DNA of 64,000 nucleotides, taken from Caballeronia insecticola (GTDB taxonomy: Bacteria; Pseudomonadota; Gammaproteobacteria; Burkholderiales; Burkholderiaceae). This document shows, in pieces, positions 53,235 through 63,073 of this stretch (positions within the stretch are counted from its first letter, which is position 1; each line of letters opens with the position of its first letter). Under the pieces are notes generated by a model. It ran no database searches, had not been told where the DNA came from, and worked only from the letters and a program-made list of their open reading frames with translations. Where the stretch lies: positions 868,001 to 932,000 of the forward strand of contig NC_021289.1 in the NCBI RefSeq assembly GCF_000402035.1, read 5' to 3'. The position numbers were made by a program, and so were the translations under genes.

Positions 53235-54170
53235 TCATCTGCGTTGAGGAATAAAGCCCGGGCTGCCGGTCTTCACGACTTCGTTATACCGCTGCCTCGT
53301 CTTGATGTTATTGACTGCGTCGAAGGCATCGGCGGGCAGTGCGCTGATGTCGAAGTTCTCGCGCGCGCGGGCCGCCGTCTTGGGCGTAGTCAGTAAAGCC
53401 CCGCCGCGTTGAACAGCCCATGCAAGAAGCACTTGTGCGGGCGTCCTTCCGGTTCGCCCGGCAACCTCCGCGACGACAGGATCTTCGAGCGGCCCCGGCC
53501 TGATGCCATGACCCAACGGTGCAAAGGCCAGAAAAACGATGCCCTTCTCCTTGCAGAAGTCCAGCAACTCCGTTTCCGGCAGATAGGGATGCGCTTCGAT
53601 CTGCACCGCCGCCGGCTTGATGCGCGCTGCTTCATACAAGGGCCGCAATTCATCCAGGCCGATGTCCGACAGCCCGATTGCGCGACATCTGCCATCGCCG
53701 ACCAGCGCTTCCATCGCTCTCCACGTATCGAGCAAAGTGATGCCTTCGTCGTAGATCACATTGCCCTTCTCATCGCGCGGGTCTTGTTCGTCACCCGGTT
53801 GAAACGCGAAGGGCGTATGGATGAGATAGAGATCGAGATAGTCGAGGCCGAGTCTTTCGAGACTCGCGTCGAAGGCAGGTTTGACGCGCTCCGGCCGATG
53901 ATTCGTGTTCCACAGCTTGGTGGTCATGAAGACGTCTTCGCGCGCGATCCCTTCCGCAAGCCCGCTTCGCAACGCTTCTCCGACTTCGCGCTCGTTCTGA
54001 TAACGCTCGGCGCAATCGAAGTGGCGAAAGCCGGTTTTCAGCGCATCGCGGGTCGCGCTGATGGTCGTCGCGGGGTCGGGTATCAGCGTGCCGAATCCGA
54101 GCGCGGGCATGCGGCCGCCGCCATGATCAAGCGCGATGGTGCGGGTCCGAAAATCCAGAGACTCAATCAT
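53235..54170 (-). CDS. Aldo/keto reductase
   Basis: A 311-residue (alpha/beta)8-barrel reductase. The tetrad is visible: Asp and Tyr in FDCAERYQNEREVG, Lys in TTKLWNTNH, and His in YLDLYLIHTPFAF. The C-terminal half has IGLSDIGLDELRPL and the NADPH-binding TTPKTAARARENFDI. It reduces an aldehyde or ketone with NADPH. It may be co-transcribed with the downstream SnoaL-like gene. IGLSDIG replaces the frequent IGVSNF of the family, which may alter the pocket. Confidence 0.88.
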   Translation of the reverse strand: MIESLDFRTRTIALDHGGGRMPALGFGTLIPDPATTISATRDALKTGFRHFDCAERYQNEREVGEALRSGLAEGIAREDVFMTTKLWNTNHRPERVKPAFDASLERLGLDYLDLYLIHTPFAFQPGDEQDPRDEKGNVIYDEGITLLDTWRAMEALVGDGRCRAIGLSDIGLDELRPLYEAARIKPAAVQIEAHPYLPETELLDFCKEKGIVFLAFAPLGHGIRPGPLEDPVVAEVAGRTGRTPAQVLLAWAVQRGGALLTTPKTAARARENFDISALPADAFDAVNNIKTRQRYNEVVKTGSPGFIPQRR

Positions 54171-54254
54171 GACGATACCTCCGCAATATCTCGTGGCGAG
54201 CGACGAAGACCAGCGCGCGTGCGTCCGATAGCGGCCGGTCTTACGTCCTGACGA

Positions 54255-55574
54255 TTAACGAAGCGACTGAAAGCTCGCGCGAAGTTCCTGCGTGAAGACT
54301 TGCGGCTGCTCCCACGCGGCGAAATGGCCGCCTTTGCTCAGGCGGTTGTAGTGAATCAGCTTCGGATAAGCCTTCTCGGTCCAGCTTTGCGGCGCGGAAT
54401 AGATTTCATCGGGAAAGACACTGACCGCGACCGGAAGCATCACGTGCTTCGGTGCGAAGAAGTTCAGCTTGTTCTCCCAATAGAGCCTCGCCGACGACAC
54501 GCCCGTGTTCGTCAGCCAGTAAAGCGTGACGTTGTCGAGAATGTCGTCTCGCGTGAGCCCTTCGGATTGTCCGGCGAAGACGCGTGCGATCAACGCCTGA
54601 CTCGCGGCGTCGTGATCGAGCATCCATGCAGCGGCGCCGATGGGCGAATCCTCGATGCCGTAAAGCGTCTGCGGACGATTCGACATTTCGAGCGCATAGC
54701 CTAGACCGTGCTTATAGAAGTAAGCGAGTTGCTCGAACGCGTGCTGTTCATCGGGCGAAAGACCTGCCGGTGCGGGCTGGCCATACTTGAGCGCCTTGTC
54801 GATGTCATCGGGCACCGTCGCCGGCATGTTGGTGTGGATGCCGAGCAATCCAGGCGGCGTCAGCAACGCCATCTGCTCGGTGACGGCATTGCCCCAGTCG
54901 CCGCCTTGCGCCACGTAACGCGTATAGCCGAGACGCTGCATTAGCACCACCCACGCGCGTGCAGTGCGGCCCGGATCCCAGCCGGTCGCGGTCGGCTTGC
55001 CCGAGAATCCGTAGCCCGGCAGCGACGGAATCACGACATCGAAAGCATCTGCAGCCGTGCCGCCATGCGCGGTCGGATTGGTCAGCGGATCGATGATCTT
55101 CATTTGCTCGATGATCGAGCCGGGCCATCCATGCGTGATGATCATCGGCATCGCATTCGGCTGCTTCGAGCGCACATGGATGAAGTGGATATCGAGTCCG
55201 TCGATCTCGGTGACGAACTGCGGTAACGCGTTGAGTCTCGTCTCGACTTTGCGCCAGTCGTAAGTCGTCGTCCAGTAATGCGCGAGGCTTTGCATCGTGA
55301 CGAGTTGCACGCCTTGCGATGCATCGGTGACGGTTTCGCGTTCAGGCCACCTCGTCGCCTTGACGCGCCGTTTCAGGTCGGCGAGTTGCGCTTCCGGCAC
55401 ATGCACGCGCAAGGCACGGATAGCGGTCTTGTCGCCGCCCTTGGGCTGCGCGATATCGGTAATCGATGCATCGGCGAACGCGAAGCGGCTCAATGAACCT
55501 GCCGCCGCAATCGCAGCGGCCATACCGATGAAGCGGCGGCGCGATGCGGTCCCGTAAAGCATATCGTTTGACAT
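54255..55574 (-). CDS. Tat-exported epoxide-hydrolase-like alpha/beta hydrolase
   Basis: A 439-residue protein. A twin-arginine signal (SRRRFIGMAA) plus hydrophobic stretch directs it to the periplasm. An epoxide-hydrolase N-terminal domain (VHVPEAQLADLKRRVKATRWPE) precedes the alpha/beta-hydrolase core. Features are HGWPGSI, LPGYGFSGKP, and nucleophile Asp in QGGDWGN, with GGHFAAWEQP around the catalytic His. It probably hydrolyses an epoxide or ester outside the cytoplasm; the physiological substrate is unknown. The ATG at 55574 follows GGAGTGTGT; a GTG two codons upstream is less likely. Confidence 0.87.
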   Translation of the reverse strand: MSNDMLYGTASRRRFIGMAAAIAAAGSLSRFAFADASITDIAQPKGGDKTAIRALRVHVPEAQLADLKRRVKATRWPERETVTDASQGVQLVTMQSLAHYWTTTYDWRKVETRLNALPQFVTEIDGLDIHFIHVRSKQPNAMPMIITHGWPGSIIEQMKIIDPLTNPTAHGGTAADAFDVVIPSLPGYGFSGKPTATGWDPGRTARAWVVLMQRLGYTRYVAQGGDWGNAVTEQMALLTPPGLLGIHTNMPATVPDDIDKALKYGQPAPAGLSPDEQHAFEQLAYFYKHGLGYALEMSNRPQTLYGIEDSPIGAAAWMLDHDAASQALIARVFAGQSEGLTRDDILDNVTLYWLTNTGVSSARLYWENKLNFFAPKHVMLPVAVSVFPDEIYSAPQSWTEKAYPKLIHYNRLSKGGHFAAWEQPQVFTQELRASFQSLR

Positions 55575-55614
55575 ACACACTCCTGCTTGCGCTGCACCGA
55601 ATGGTTCTTCCCGC

Positions 55615-55974
55615 TCAGTTCCCCGCCTCGCCGACCGTGAGCCGGTTATCCACGCTGCTCACGCCCGCCACCTTTCTCGTGGCTCCCGCTGCGGAATCGA
55701 TCTGACCCGAGTCGGGCACGGTGCCTTTCAGCGTGATGCTGCCGCCGTGCGCGAGCACGTTGATGTGCGACGAATCGAGCCCTTTGACATGCGTGAGCGA
55801 CTGACGCACCGAATGACTCAGCGCACGGTTGTTCGCACGCTCCTGCTTCTTGCTGACGGCATCGGTGCCGCCCGACGACGAATCCGCCGCCGATGCGCTC
55901 GGCATGACAGCCAGCGAAGTGGCGACGAGTGCCGTCGCGGCCGTGATGGCAAGAATCAATGTTCGGATCTGCAT
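55615..55974 (-). CDS. Periplasmic BON-domain protein
   Basis: A 119-residue protein with a Sec signal peptide (TLILAITAATALVATSLAVM to ASA) and one BON domain (~residues 52-115: SLTHVKGLDSSHINVLAHGG and ITLKGTVPDSGQIDSAAG). BON proteins bind phospholipid or peptidoglycan surfaces and often maintain envelope stability. A Ser/Gly-rich linker follows the signal. It lies downstream of the large kinase gene, on the same strand, with a 150-bp gap, so it has probably its own promoter. Confidence 0.87.
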   Translation of the reverse strand: MQIRTLILAITAATALVATSLAVMPSASAADSSSGGTDAVSKKQERANNRALSHSVRQSLTHVKGLDSSHINVLAHGGSITLKGTVPDSGQIDSAAGATRKVAGVSSVDNRLTVGEAGN

Positions 55975-56125
55975 GCCTGTCTCCCGATGATGTGAAGCCG
56001 CGACGTCCGTCGCTACGTTGCATGACAGTCTTCATTAGAGAAGTTCGCGCGCAACGCTTCAATCATCCGCAGGTATGCCCGCCCATACATCGGTATATTC
56101 CGGACCGAAGGCGAGCGCGCACTGC

Positions 56126-59100
56126 TCACGAAGAAACCGCCAGCGGCAACGTAAAGAAGAAGCGCGCACCGCCATGGGGCGATGCGTTATCTGCCGCAAT
56201 CTCTCCACCATGCGCCTCGATAATCGAGCGGCAGATTGCGAGCCCCATGCCCATGCCGTTTTCCTTCGTCGTAAAGAAGCTCTGAAATACGCGATTCATG
56301 ACCTGCGGGTCGATGCCCGGCCCGCTGTCCTCCACCGCGCACGTGACCGAAGACGCATCGGGCATGGTCGTGCGGATCGTAATCTCGCTGCGCGCGTGCG
56401 CCGTCGAATCCATCGTTTGCATTGCCTGCATCGAATTAACGAGCAGGTTCACGATGACCTGCTGCAACTGCACGCGATCCGCCAGCACGACCGGCGAACC
56501 CGTCGCACTTTTGCGCACGATATTCACGCCATGCGCATGCACTTCGTGCTGCAAAAACACGAGTGCTTCGTCGATGAGCGCATCGAGCGGTGCCGCAACG
56601 CGCTTTGCATCGCGCCGCACCGCCATTGCGCGAATACGATCGACGATATCGACCGCGCGTTTCGCATCGATGGCAATGCGCTGTCCGATAAGCCGCGCTT
56701 CGGCGACATCCGGCACCGGACGATCGAGCCAGCGCGTGCCGAGCGCGCTGTTCATCGTGATCGCCGCGAGCGGCTGCTTCAACTCGTGCGCAATCGATGC
56801 GCTCAGTTCGCCCAGCATCGAGATGCGCGCGGCGTGCGCAAAATCCGCCTGAAGGCGCTGCAACATTTCCTGCGCGCGAATGCGTTCCGTCAGGTCGACG
56901 AGACTGATCAGCGCAATGCCCAGTTCCTCCGTTGCGCCCGGCCGTGCGACTGTCAGCAGCACGTCGATGATGCGGCCATCCAGCGTTGGCACTCTGGTGG
57001 TCTCCTGAAACAGCGCCGCACCGCTATAGCGGCTCTCCAGCGCCCGCCGAAACGTGCCGGGGCTATCGCGCCACACCCATGAGAGCGGGCCGAGCAGCAC
57101 GCTCCTGTCGCGCGCGCCGAACATCTGCGCGGCATGATGATTGACTTCCTCGACAACAAGCAACTCCATCGCCCGATCGAGCCATCCCGGATGAGTGTCG
57201 ATGTAATCGGAGAGATCTTCCACGCCTTGCGCGCGCAGTTCCGACAACAACGTGATCAGCGGCTGTGCATCGATCTGCCACAGCCCGACCGGCATATCGA
57301 AGAACAAGCTGCGATAGCGATGCTCGCTGCGCACGAGCGCCGCATGCGCCTGCTTGCGCGTGGTGATGTCCTTGAGCGCGCCGAGCACGCGCATGCCTGC
57401 GTCCACATCGACGATCACATGTCCCACCAGTTGCAGATGCCTCACGGAGCCATCCGGCATCATCAGACGATGCTCCACATCGAAAGGCTGACGGTCGTGC
57501 GTGGCGCGATCGAGCATGAGGCGCACGAACGTCACATCGTCGGGATGCACGCGTGCCAGCATCAGATCGAGCGTCGGCACCGTCGCGAGATCGTATTCGA
57601 AGATACGAAAGCTTTCCTTCGACCAGAACAACTCGCCGCGCGCCACGTGCCAGTCGAAACTGCCGGTACTGCTCAGTTGCTGCGCGTCCGCGAGCAACGC
57701 TTCCGCATGTTGCAGATCCGCATAGAGGCGCGCGGTTTCGAGCGACATCGCCGCCTGCGACGCCAGCAGACGAAGCACCGCCGTGCGCGCCGGCGTGAAC
57801 ACGTTCGAGGCCAGACTGTTTTCGAGGTAGAGCACGCCGATCAGCCGCGTCTGCTTCACAAGCGGCAGACACAGAATCGAGCGGCAATCGTTGCGGCGGA
57901 TGTACTCGTCCGACGAATACGGATTCACCGACGACGCATCGTCGAGCAAGAGGCTGTCACCCGTGCGCATCACATAGCGCAGCACCGATTTCGGCAGATC
58001 GGCCTCTTCCGCGCGCTGCTTCGTCAAACGCACTTCGACGACATCGGCGCGGGTCGTCGCTTCGGCTTCCACGCGCAGTTCCTTGCGCCGTTTGAGGATC
58101 AGCACGCCGCGGTTCGCGCCGGCATGTTCGAGCGACAGTCTCATCAACGTGTGGATCAGTTCTTTGAGATCGACCCCGCTGAAGATGGCGCGCGACACGT
58201 TGACGACGGTCGCGAGATCGAGCTGTTCGTTCGATGTTGCGATCGTGTTGTCGAACTTCGACGTCTCGTGACGCAATTGCGCATGGCTGCGTACCATCTG
58301 GCTCACCTTGCCCCTTGCGCCCCAGCGGTCATAGCATGAGCGCGCATTGAGAAGATAGCTGTCCGCGATCGTTTCGAGGCCACGCTCCGCATGAAAGCGC
58401 GCGGCCAGTTCATGCGCGAGCGCCTGGTTCTGAATGAACCCGTGCTCGCGCGCCGATCGCACCGCCTCCTCGTAGAAGTGCATGGCTTCCGGGTCGCGGC
58501 CTTCCACGCGTGCCAGTTCCGCTGAAACCAGCGCGTGCCGATGACGGAAGTTCTCGGGACAATGCTTCGTCCACAGCGCGAATTTCTCGCAAGTCGCATG
58601 AATCGCATCGCGCCACTCGCGTTGCTGCTCTACATTCGCCGATGCATGAAGCGCGGCGAGCGTCAGCGCATGAAAGAAGTGGAACGTGGCCTCGATGGGC
58701 AACGCCATGGCCGCATCGAGTATGGAGCGCGCGTTGTGTGCGGCGTCGAGTGCATCGGTATAGCGCGCGTCGAGATACGCGAGCATCAGACGCATGATGT
58801 AATGGAACGCGATCCCGCAGCCGAAGTTGGCCCGCGCGACCACGGCGAACGATGCCTCGGCATCGAAAGCATGAACGCCGCCGGCCTGTCCTTGCAGCGT
58901 CGCGACGAAATGCTGTTCGAGGCGGATCGTTTCATAGACGGCATCGTTACGGCTCTGCCGCGCAAACGATGCATAACGCTCCGACACGCTCAGCACGTCG
59001 GCGAGCGGTGTGCCCTTTTCTATCGTCTGCCAGACCGTCGTGAAGGCGAGATATCCCGCGAAGGCCAGATCGCCCACGTCGAGGCACGCGGCGCTCGCCC

Positions 59101-62071
59101 GCTCGAGGATCGGCAGATCGGTCATGATGTGACGTCGCCAGAAGTTGATGTGATTGCCATGCAGATGCAGCAGCTTGCCCTGAAAGCGCCGGTTGCCGAA
59201 CTTCTCGTTGAGCTTCAGCGACATCTCCGAGTACTGCACGGCAGACGCAATATCGCCGAGGCTCGACACCAGCATCAGCGAGTAGTTGCCGTAGGCGAAG
59301 CTCGACTTGTCGGTATTGCCCGCGCGCAACGAGAGATTCACCGCCTTCAGCGTGATGAGCGGATAAAACGCGGGCCGCGCGATGAATGCGCACGGCATCG
59401 ATTCCACCAGCAAGTCGACGATGGCCCAGGTCGCCGGATCGGACGCCACGGGCGCATCGACGAGTGTGCCGATCGCGCGGCCCGCTAGATTGAGCGTCGT
59501 GTCGCGCAACTCGGCTTCGACTTCGGCGTTGACGGCGGTATCGTCGAGCGGCAGCAGCACGCCGAAATCGCGCAACGCAAGGCGCGCCACGTCGAAGCTT
59601 TCGTCGAAACGTCCGGCGACCTGATACAGCTCCATGCGCAAACCGAAGACCTTCGCGCGGTCGAGCGTGGAGTGCGCGCGTTCGAGCAGCATGTCGAACA
59701 ACGTGTCGGCCTGCGCGAAATCGCCCGCCAGATACTCGCATTCGGATAGCGCCAGATACAGCTCGAACGTGCGCTCGTAATGACGCGTCCACGCATCGAG
59801 CGCGAGCAACGCGGCGCCATGCGCGAGATACGCCCGCGCGGATGCGAACGCGGCCGAATGCATCGCGCGCTGTCCCGCCGCATAATTCAGCGCAACCGTG
59901 CGCTCGCGCTCGGCGTCGTCGTTCATGAGCGACGCTGCACGGTTGAGATGATTGACGATCTCGAAGAGCAACTCATCGAGCTTGTCCGACGATACCGCCG
60001 AACTCAGCGCACGGCCGATACGCAAGTGAGCCGCCGCGCGTTCTTCGGCGGGAATCAGCGCGTAGGCCGCTTCCTGCACGCGATCGTGCGCGAACACGTA
60101 GGCATCGTCGATCCGGCGCACGAGGCCCGCGCTCACGGCGCCCCACAGCTTTTTATCGATCGATGCTTCGGGCTGGCCGTCGATCAATGCAAGCGCATCG
60201 ATCTTCGCGACATTGCCGAGAATCGCGAGCTGGCCCAGCGCATCGCGCGTGGCTTCGGGCAAGCGGTTGAGCTTCATCGCCATCAACTCGGCGACGTTCT
60301 CGGTCAGGCCCTTGCCGTGGATGCGCGGCAAGTCCCATGTCCAGATGCCCGCGTGATGATCGAAGGCGATCAGCGCTTCATCCACGAGCGCCGTGACGAA
60401 CTGGATCACGAAGAACGGATTGCCGCCCGTCTTCTCGTGCACGAGTTGCGCGAGCGGCCCGGCTGCCGCAATCGAACAGCGCAGCGAATCGGCGATGAAC
60501 TCCGTCACGTTTGCAGGCGTGAGCGGCGTGAGTTCGATACGCGCCATCTTCACGCCGGTGTCGCCGATATCGTCCAGCATGCGCGCGAGCCGATGCCCGG
60601 CATCGACTTCGTTATCGCGATACGCACCGACCAGCAACAAGTGCTTCACGTCCGCGTGCGTGGCGAGATGTTCGAGCAGATCGAGCGTGGCGGCATCGAG
60701 CCATTGCAGATCGTCGATAAAGAGCGCGAGCGGATGCTCGGGCCGCGCGAACACGCTCACGAAGCGCTGAAACACGATACGGAAGCGATTGTGCGCGTCC
60801 TGTGGCGGCAACCCCGGCACCGCCGGCTGCTCACCGATGATCAGCGCGAGTTCGGGAATCAGATTGACGATCAACTGGCCATTGGGCGTGAGCGCATCGG
60901 TGAGTGCACGCCGCCAGTGCTCGACTTCGGCATCGGTCTTGTTGAGGAGATCGCGCACGAGCGATTGAAACGCCTGCGCAAGCGGCACATACGGAATGTC
61001 GCGTTTGTATTGATCGAACTTGCCAGACGCGAACAGCCCGCGTGTCGGCACCAATACCTTGTGCAGTTCGTTGACCACCGACGACTTGCCGATGCCCGCA
61101 TAGCCCGAGATCAGCACGCGTTCGGTGTCGCCCTCCGTCACGACGCGATTGAACGCCGCGATGAGTTCGCCGATCTGCACATCGCGTCCATAGAGCTTTT
61201 CGGGTATGCGCAAGCGATCGGACGCATCGCGCGTGCCGAGCGCGAATGGCGCGATTGCATGACGCGCTTCCCACGCGGACAAACACGTGAGCAAATCCGC
61301 CCGCACGCCTGATGCGGTTTGATAGCGCTGTTCCGCGGTCTTCGCGAGCAGCCGTTCGACGATCTGCGCGACCGGCGCGGGAATGCCGTGCACGCGCTCG
61401 CCGGGCGGAACGGGCTTGCGCGCGATATGGCAATGAATCCATTCGATCGCATTCGTTGCACTGAACGGCGGCGCGCCGGTGAGCATCTCGTAGAGCGTCA
61501 CGCCGAACGAATAGAGGTCGCTGCGTGCGTCGATCGAACGGTTCATGCGGCCGGTCTGCTCGGGCGCCATATACGCCAGTGTTCCCGCGATGATTTCCGG
61601 CGGCGCGGGCGGCTGATGCTCATGCGGCAGCAACGACGCAATGCCGAAGCCCGTGAGACGCACGCGGTCTTCGGCATCGACCAGCACGTTGGCAGGCTTG
61701 ATGTCCTTATGCACGATGCCGCATGCATGCGCCTCGCCGATCGCTTGCGCCAGATTCGCCGCGATACGCAAACAGCGCGTGAGTTCGAGCGGACGTCCCA
61801 GCATGCCGATCAGCGGATCGCCGCCGCCGTCATCGAGAATCAGTACCGGCGGCACGCGCCCCAGATCGAGCGCGAGCGGTTGCGCCGCCCATTCAGGATC
61901 GAGCAGCGAAGCCAGGCCGTACTCGTGTTCGAGGCGCATGATGCTCTGCGATGCGGGCTGCGTGGCGATCAGCGCAAGCACCGAGACGGGCGAGCCGGGC
62001 CGCTGCGCACGGCACAGCGACAACTCGCCGTCGTCGTGCAGCGGCTCGAGCGAAAAGCCGGTGAGATCCAT
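56126..62071 (-). CDS. Giant Ser/Thr kinase - AAA ATPase - GAF/PAS - histidine kinase fusion
   Basis: A 1981-residue multidomain signalling protein. It begins with a Ser/Thr protein-kinase domain (~1-270), with catalytic D123 in VHKDIKPANVLV. The DFG motif reads GFG in LTGFGIASLL, so activity is uncertain. A P-loop AAA/STAND-type ATPase (~290-640) has K329 in SGYAGIGKSS. A long helical repeat region runs ~650-1250. A GAF domain (~1265-1420) and two PAS domains lead to a HisKA with H1762 (SIAHELKQPLAAI) and a HATPase (EDSGPGIDPQ, GMGMGLAICRSI). The ATG at 62071 follows AAGGAG. Such trifunctional kinases occur in many proteobacteria; the signal is unknown. Confidence 0.9.
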   Translation of the reverse strand: MDLTGFSLEPLHDDGELSLCRAQRPGSPVSVLALIATQPASQSIMRLEHEYGLASLLDPEWAAQPLALDLGRVPPVLILDDGGGDPLIGMLGRPLELTRCLRIAANLAQAIGEAHACGIVHKDIKPANVLVDAEDRVRLTGFGIASLLPHEHQPPAPPEIIAGTLAYMAPEQTGRMNRSIDARSDLYSFGVTLYEMLTGAPPFSATNAIEWIHCHIARKPVPPGERVHGIPAPVAQIVERLLAKTAEQRYQTASGVRADLLTCLSAWEARHAIAPFALGTRDASDRLRIPEKLYGRDVQIGELIAAFNRVVTEGDTERVLISGYAGIGKSSVVNELHKVLVPTRGLFASGKFDQYKRDIPYVPLAQAFQSLVRDLLNKTDAEVEHWRRALTDALTPNGQLIVNLIPELALIIGEQPAVPGLPPQDAHNRFRIVFQRFVSVFARPEHPLALFIDDLQWLDAATLDLLEHLATHADVKHLLLVGAYRDNEVDAGHRLARMLDDIGDTGVKMARIELTPLTPANVTEFIADSLRCSIAAAGPLAQLVHEKTGGNPFFVIQFVTALVDEALIAFDHHAGIWTWDLPRIHGKGLTENVAELMAMKLNRLPEATRDALGQLAILGNVAKIDALALIDGQPEASIDKKLWGAVSAGLVRRIDDAYVFAHDRVQEAAYALIPAEERAAAHLRIGRALSSAVSSDKLDELLFEIVNHLNRAASLMNDDAERERTVALNYAAGQRAMHSAAFASARAYLAHGAALLALDAWTRHYERTFELYLALSECEYLAGDFAQADTLFDMLLERAHSTLDRAKVFGLRMELYQVAGRFDESFDVARLALRDFGVLLPLDDTAVNAEVEAELRDTTLNLAGRAIGTLVDAPVASDPATWAIVDLLVESMPCAFIARPAFYPLITLKAVNLSLRAGNTDKSSFAYGNYSLMLVSSLGDIASAVQYSEMSLKLNEKFGNRRFQGKLLHLHGNHINFWRRHIMTDLPILERASAACLDVGDLAFAGYLAFTTVWQTIEKGTPLADVLSVSERYASFARQSRNDAVYETIRLEQHFVATLQGQAGGVHAFDAEASFAVVARANFGCGIAFHYIMRLMLAYLDARYTDALDAAHNARSILDAAMALPIEATFHFFHALTLAALHASANVEQQREWRDAIHATCEKFALWTKHCPENFRHRHALVSAELARVEGRDPEAMHFYEEAVRSAREHGFIQNQALAHELAARFHAERGLETIADSYLLNARSCYDRWGARGKVSQMVRSHAQLRHETSKFDNTIATSNEQLDLATVVNVSRAIFSGVDLKELIHTLMRLSLEHAGANRGVLILKRRKELRVEAEATTRADVVEVRLTKQRAEEADLPKSVLRYVMRTGDSLLLDDASSVNPYSSDEYIRRNDCRSILCLPLVKQTRLIGVLYLENSLASNVFTPARTAVLRLLASQAAMSLETARLYADLQHAEALLADAQQLSSTGSFDWHVARGELFWSKESFRIFEYDLATVPTLDLMLARVHPDDVTFVRLMLDRATHDRQPFDVEHRLMMPDGSVRHLQLVGHVIVDVDAGMRVLGALKDITTRKQAHAALVRSEHRYRSLFFDMPVGLWQIDAQPLITLLSELRAQGVEDLSDYIDTHPGWLDRAMELLVVEEVNHHAAQMFGARDRSVLLGPLSWVWRDSPGTFRRALESRYSGAALFQETTRVPTLDGRIIDVLLTVARPGATEELGIALISLVDLTERIRAQEMLQRLQADFAHAARISMLGELSASIAHELKQPLAAITMNSALGTRWLDRPVPDVAEARLIGQRIAIDAKRAVDIVDRIRAMAVRRDAKRVAAPLDALIDEALVFLQHEVHAHGVNIVRKSATGSPVVLADRVQLQQVIVNLLVNSMQAMQTMDSTAHARSEITIRTTMPDASSVTCAVEDSGPGIDPQVMNRVFQSFFTTKENGMGMGLAICRSIIEAHGGEIAADNASPHGGARFFFTLPLAVSS

Positions 62072-62206
62072 GGAGATGCTCCTTGTCTCGCTGCTCTCTT
62101 CCGAGGAAAACGATACGTCGGACCGCACGGATCGCTTTACGAATCGAAAAGTAGCCTAGCACGCGAGGAGCGCGATGCACCTCCGGTGGATCAGTTCATG
62201 TGGACG

Positions 62207-63046
62207 CTAGCGCCAGAGCGTACCCGTGTAATAGCCGAGTCGCGCCTCGACATCATGATTCTTCTGCAGGCCGAGTTCCATCAACTGAGAGATCTTTTCC
62301 TGCGCTGCGGGACGTCCTACCGATGCGATGAAGGCATCCCATTCGGGTGCGACGGCCGAATCCGGCGGCAACGTTTGCGTGTTGACCTGCTGCTTGATCG
62401 CGGCGAGCGATTGCTTGTCGAAGGACGCGATACGTGTGGCGAGCGCATCGACGAAGTCGTCCAGTTCGTTGTCGGGAAACGAGCGATTCACGTAGCCATA
62501 GCGTTCGGCGAGCGGACCGTCGATATCGTTTCCGCTGACGAGCACTTCCAGCGCGCGGCCTCGGCCGATCATCCGCGATAGCCGTGTCATCGGTCCGCCG
62601 CCGGGAACGAGCGCCGCGCCGATCTCCCATTGCGACAGCAACGTGCCTTCGTTGCTTGCAAAGCGCATGTCGCTCGCGAGTGCGAGTTCACTGCCGACGC
62701 CGGTTGCGCGTCCGCGTATCTTCGCAATGGAGATGACCGATGTCCTGCCGAGACGCACCAGCATGTCGGGCAACGGCGGCAAGCCCGTCGGTCCCGGCGG
62801 CATGCTTGTGGTGGCTTCGAGCGGCGGCACGAAATCGTAGTGCGTGAGAAAGAAGCCGGGCACCGCGCTCTCGAAGACGACCACCTTGACATGCGGGTCG
62901 GTTTCGAGCGCGCTTACGACCGCGTTGAGTTGCGGCATCGTGTCCGGCCCGAAAATGTTGAAGGGCGGATTGTCGATGATGATCCGCCAGTACGACGGAC
63001 TGCGAGGTTCGATTCTGATCTGCGCGTGCGCGCTGTCCTGAGCCAT
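62207..63046 (-). CDS. Enoyl-CoA hydratase/isomerase-family protein
   Basis: A 279-residue crotonase-like protein. WRIIIDNPPFNIFGP is the N-terminal motif, the oxyanion stretch reads KIRGRATGVGSELALASD, and the active-site loop is SQWEIGAALVPGGGPM. The first oxyanion region (VPGFFLTHYDF) departs from the usual FxAGxD. The reaction is therefore not assigned. The ATG at 63046 follows GGAG; an ATG four codons upstream lacks it. It follows the DJ-1/PfpI gene after 27 bp on the same strand, probably one operon. Confidence 0.82.
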   Translation of the reverse strand: MAQDSAHAQIRIEPRSPSYWRIIIDNPPFNIFGPDTMPQLNAVVSALETDPHVKVVVFESAVPGFFLTHYDFVPPLEATTSMPPGPTGLPPLPDMLVRLGRTSVISIAKIRGRATGVGSELALASDMRFASNEGTLLSQWEIGAALVPGGGPMTRLSRMIGRGRALEVLVSGNDIDGPLAERYGYVNRSFPDNELDDFVDALATRIASFDKQSLAAIKQQVNTQTLPPDSAVAPEWDAFIASVGRPAAQEKISQLMELGLQKNHDVEARLGYYTGTLWR

Positions 63047-63073
63047 CTCGATCTCCATGGAAGCAATGCCGGA

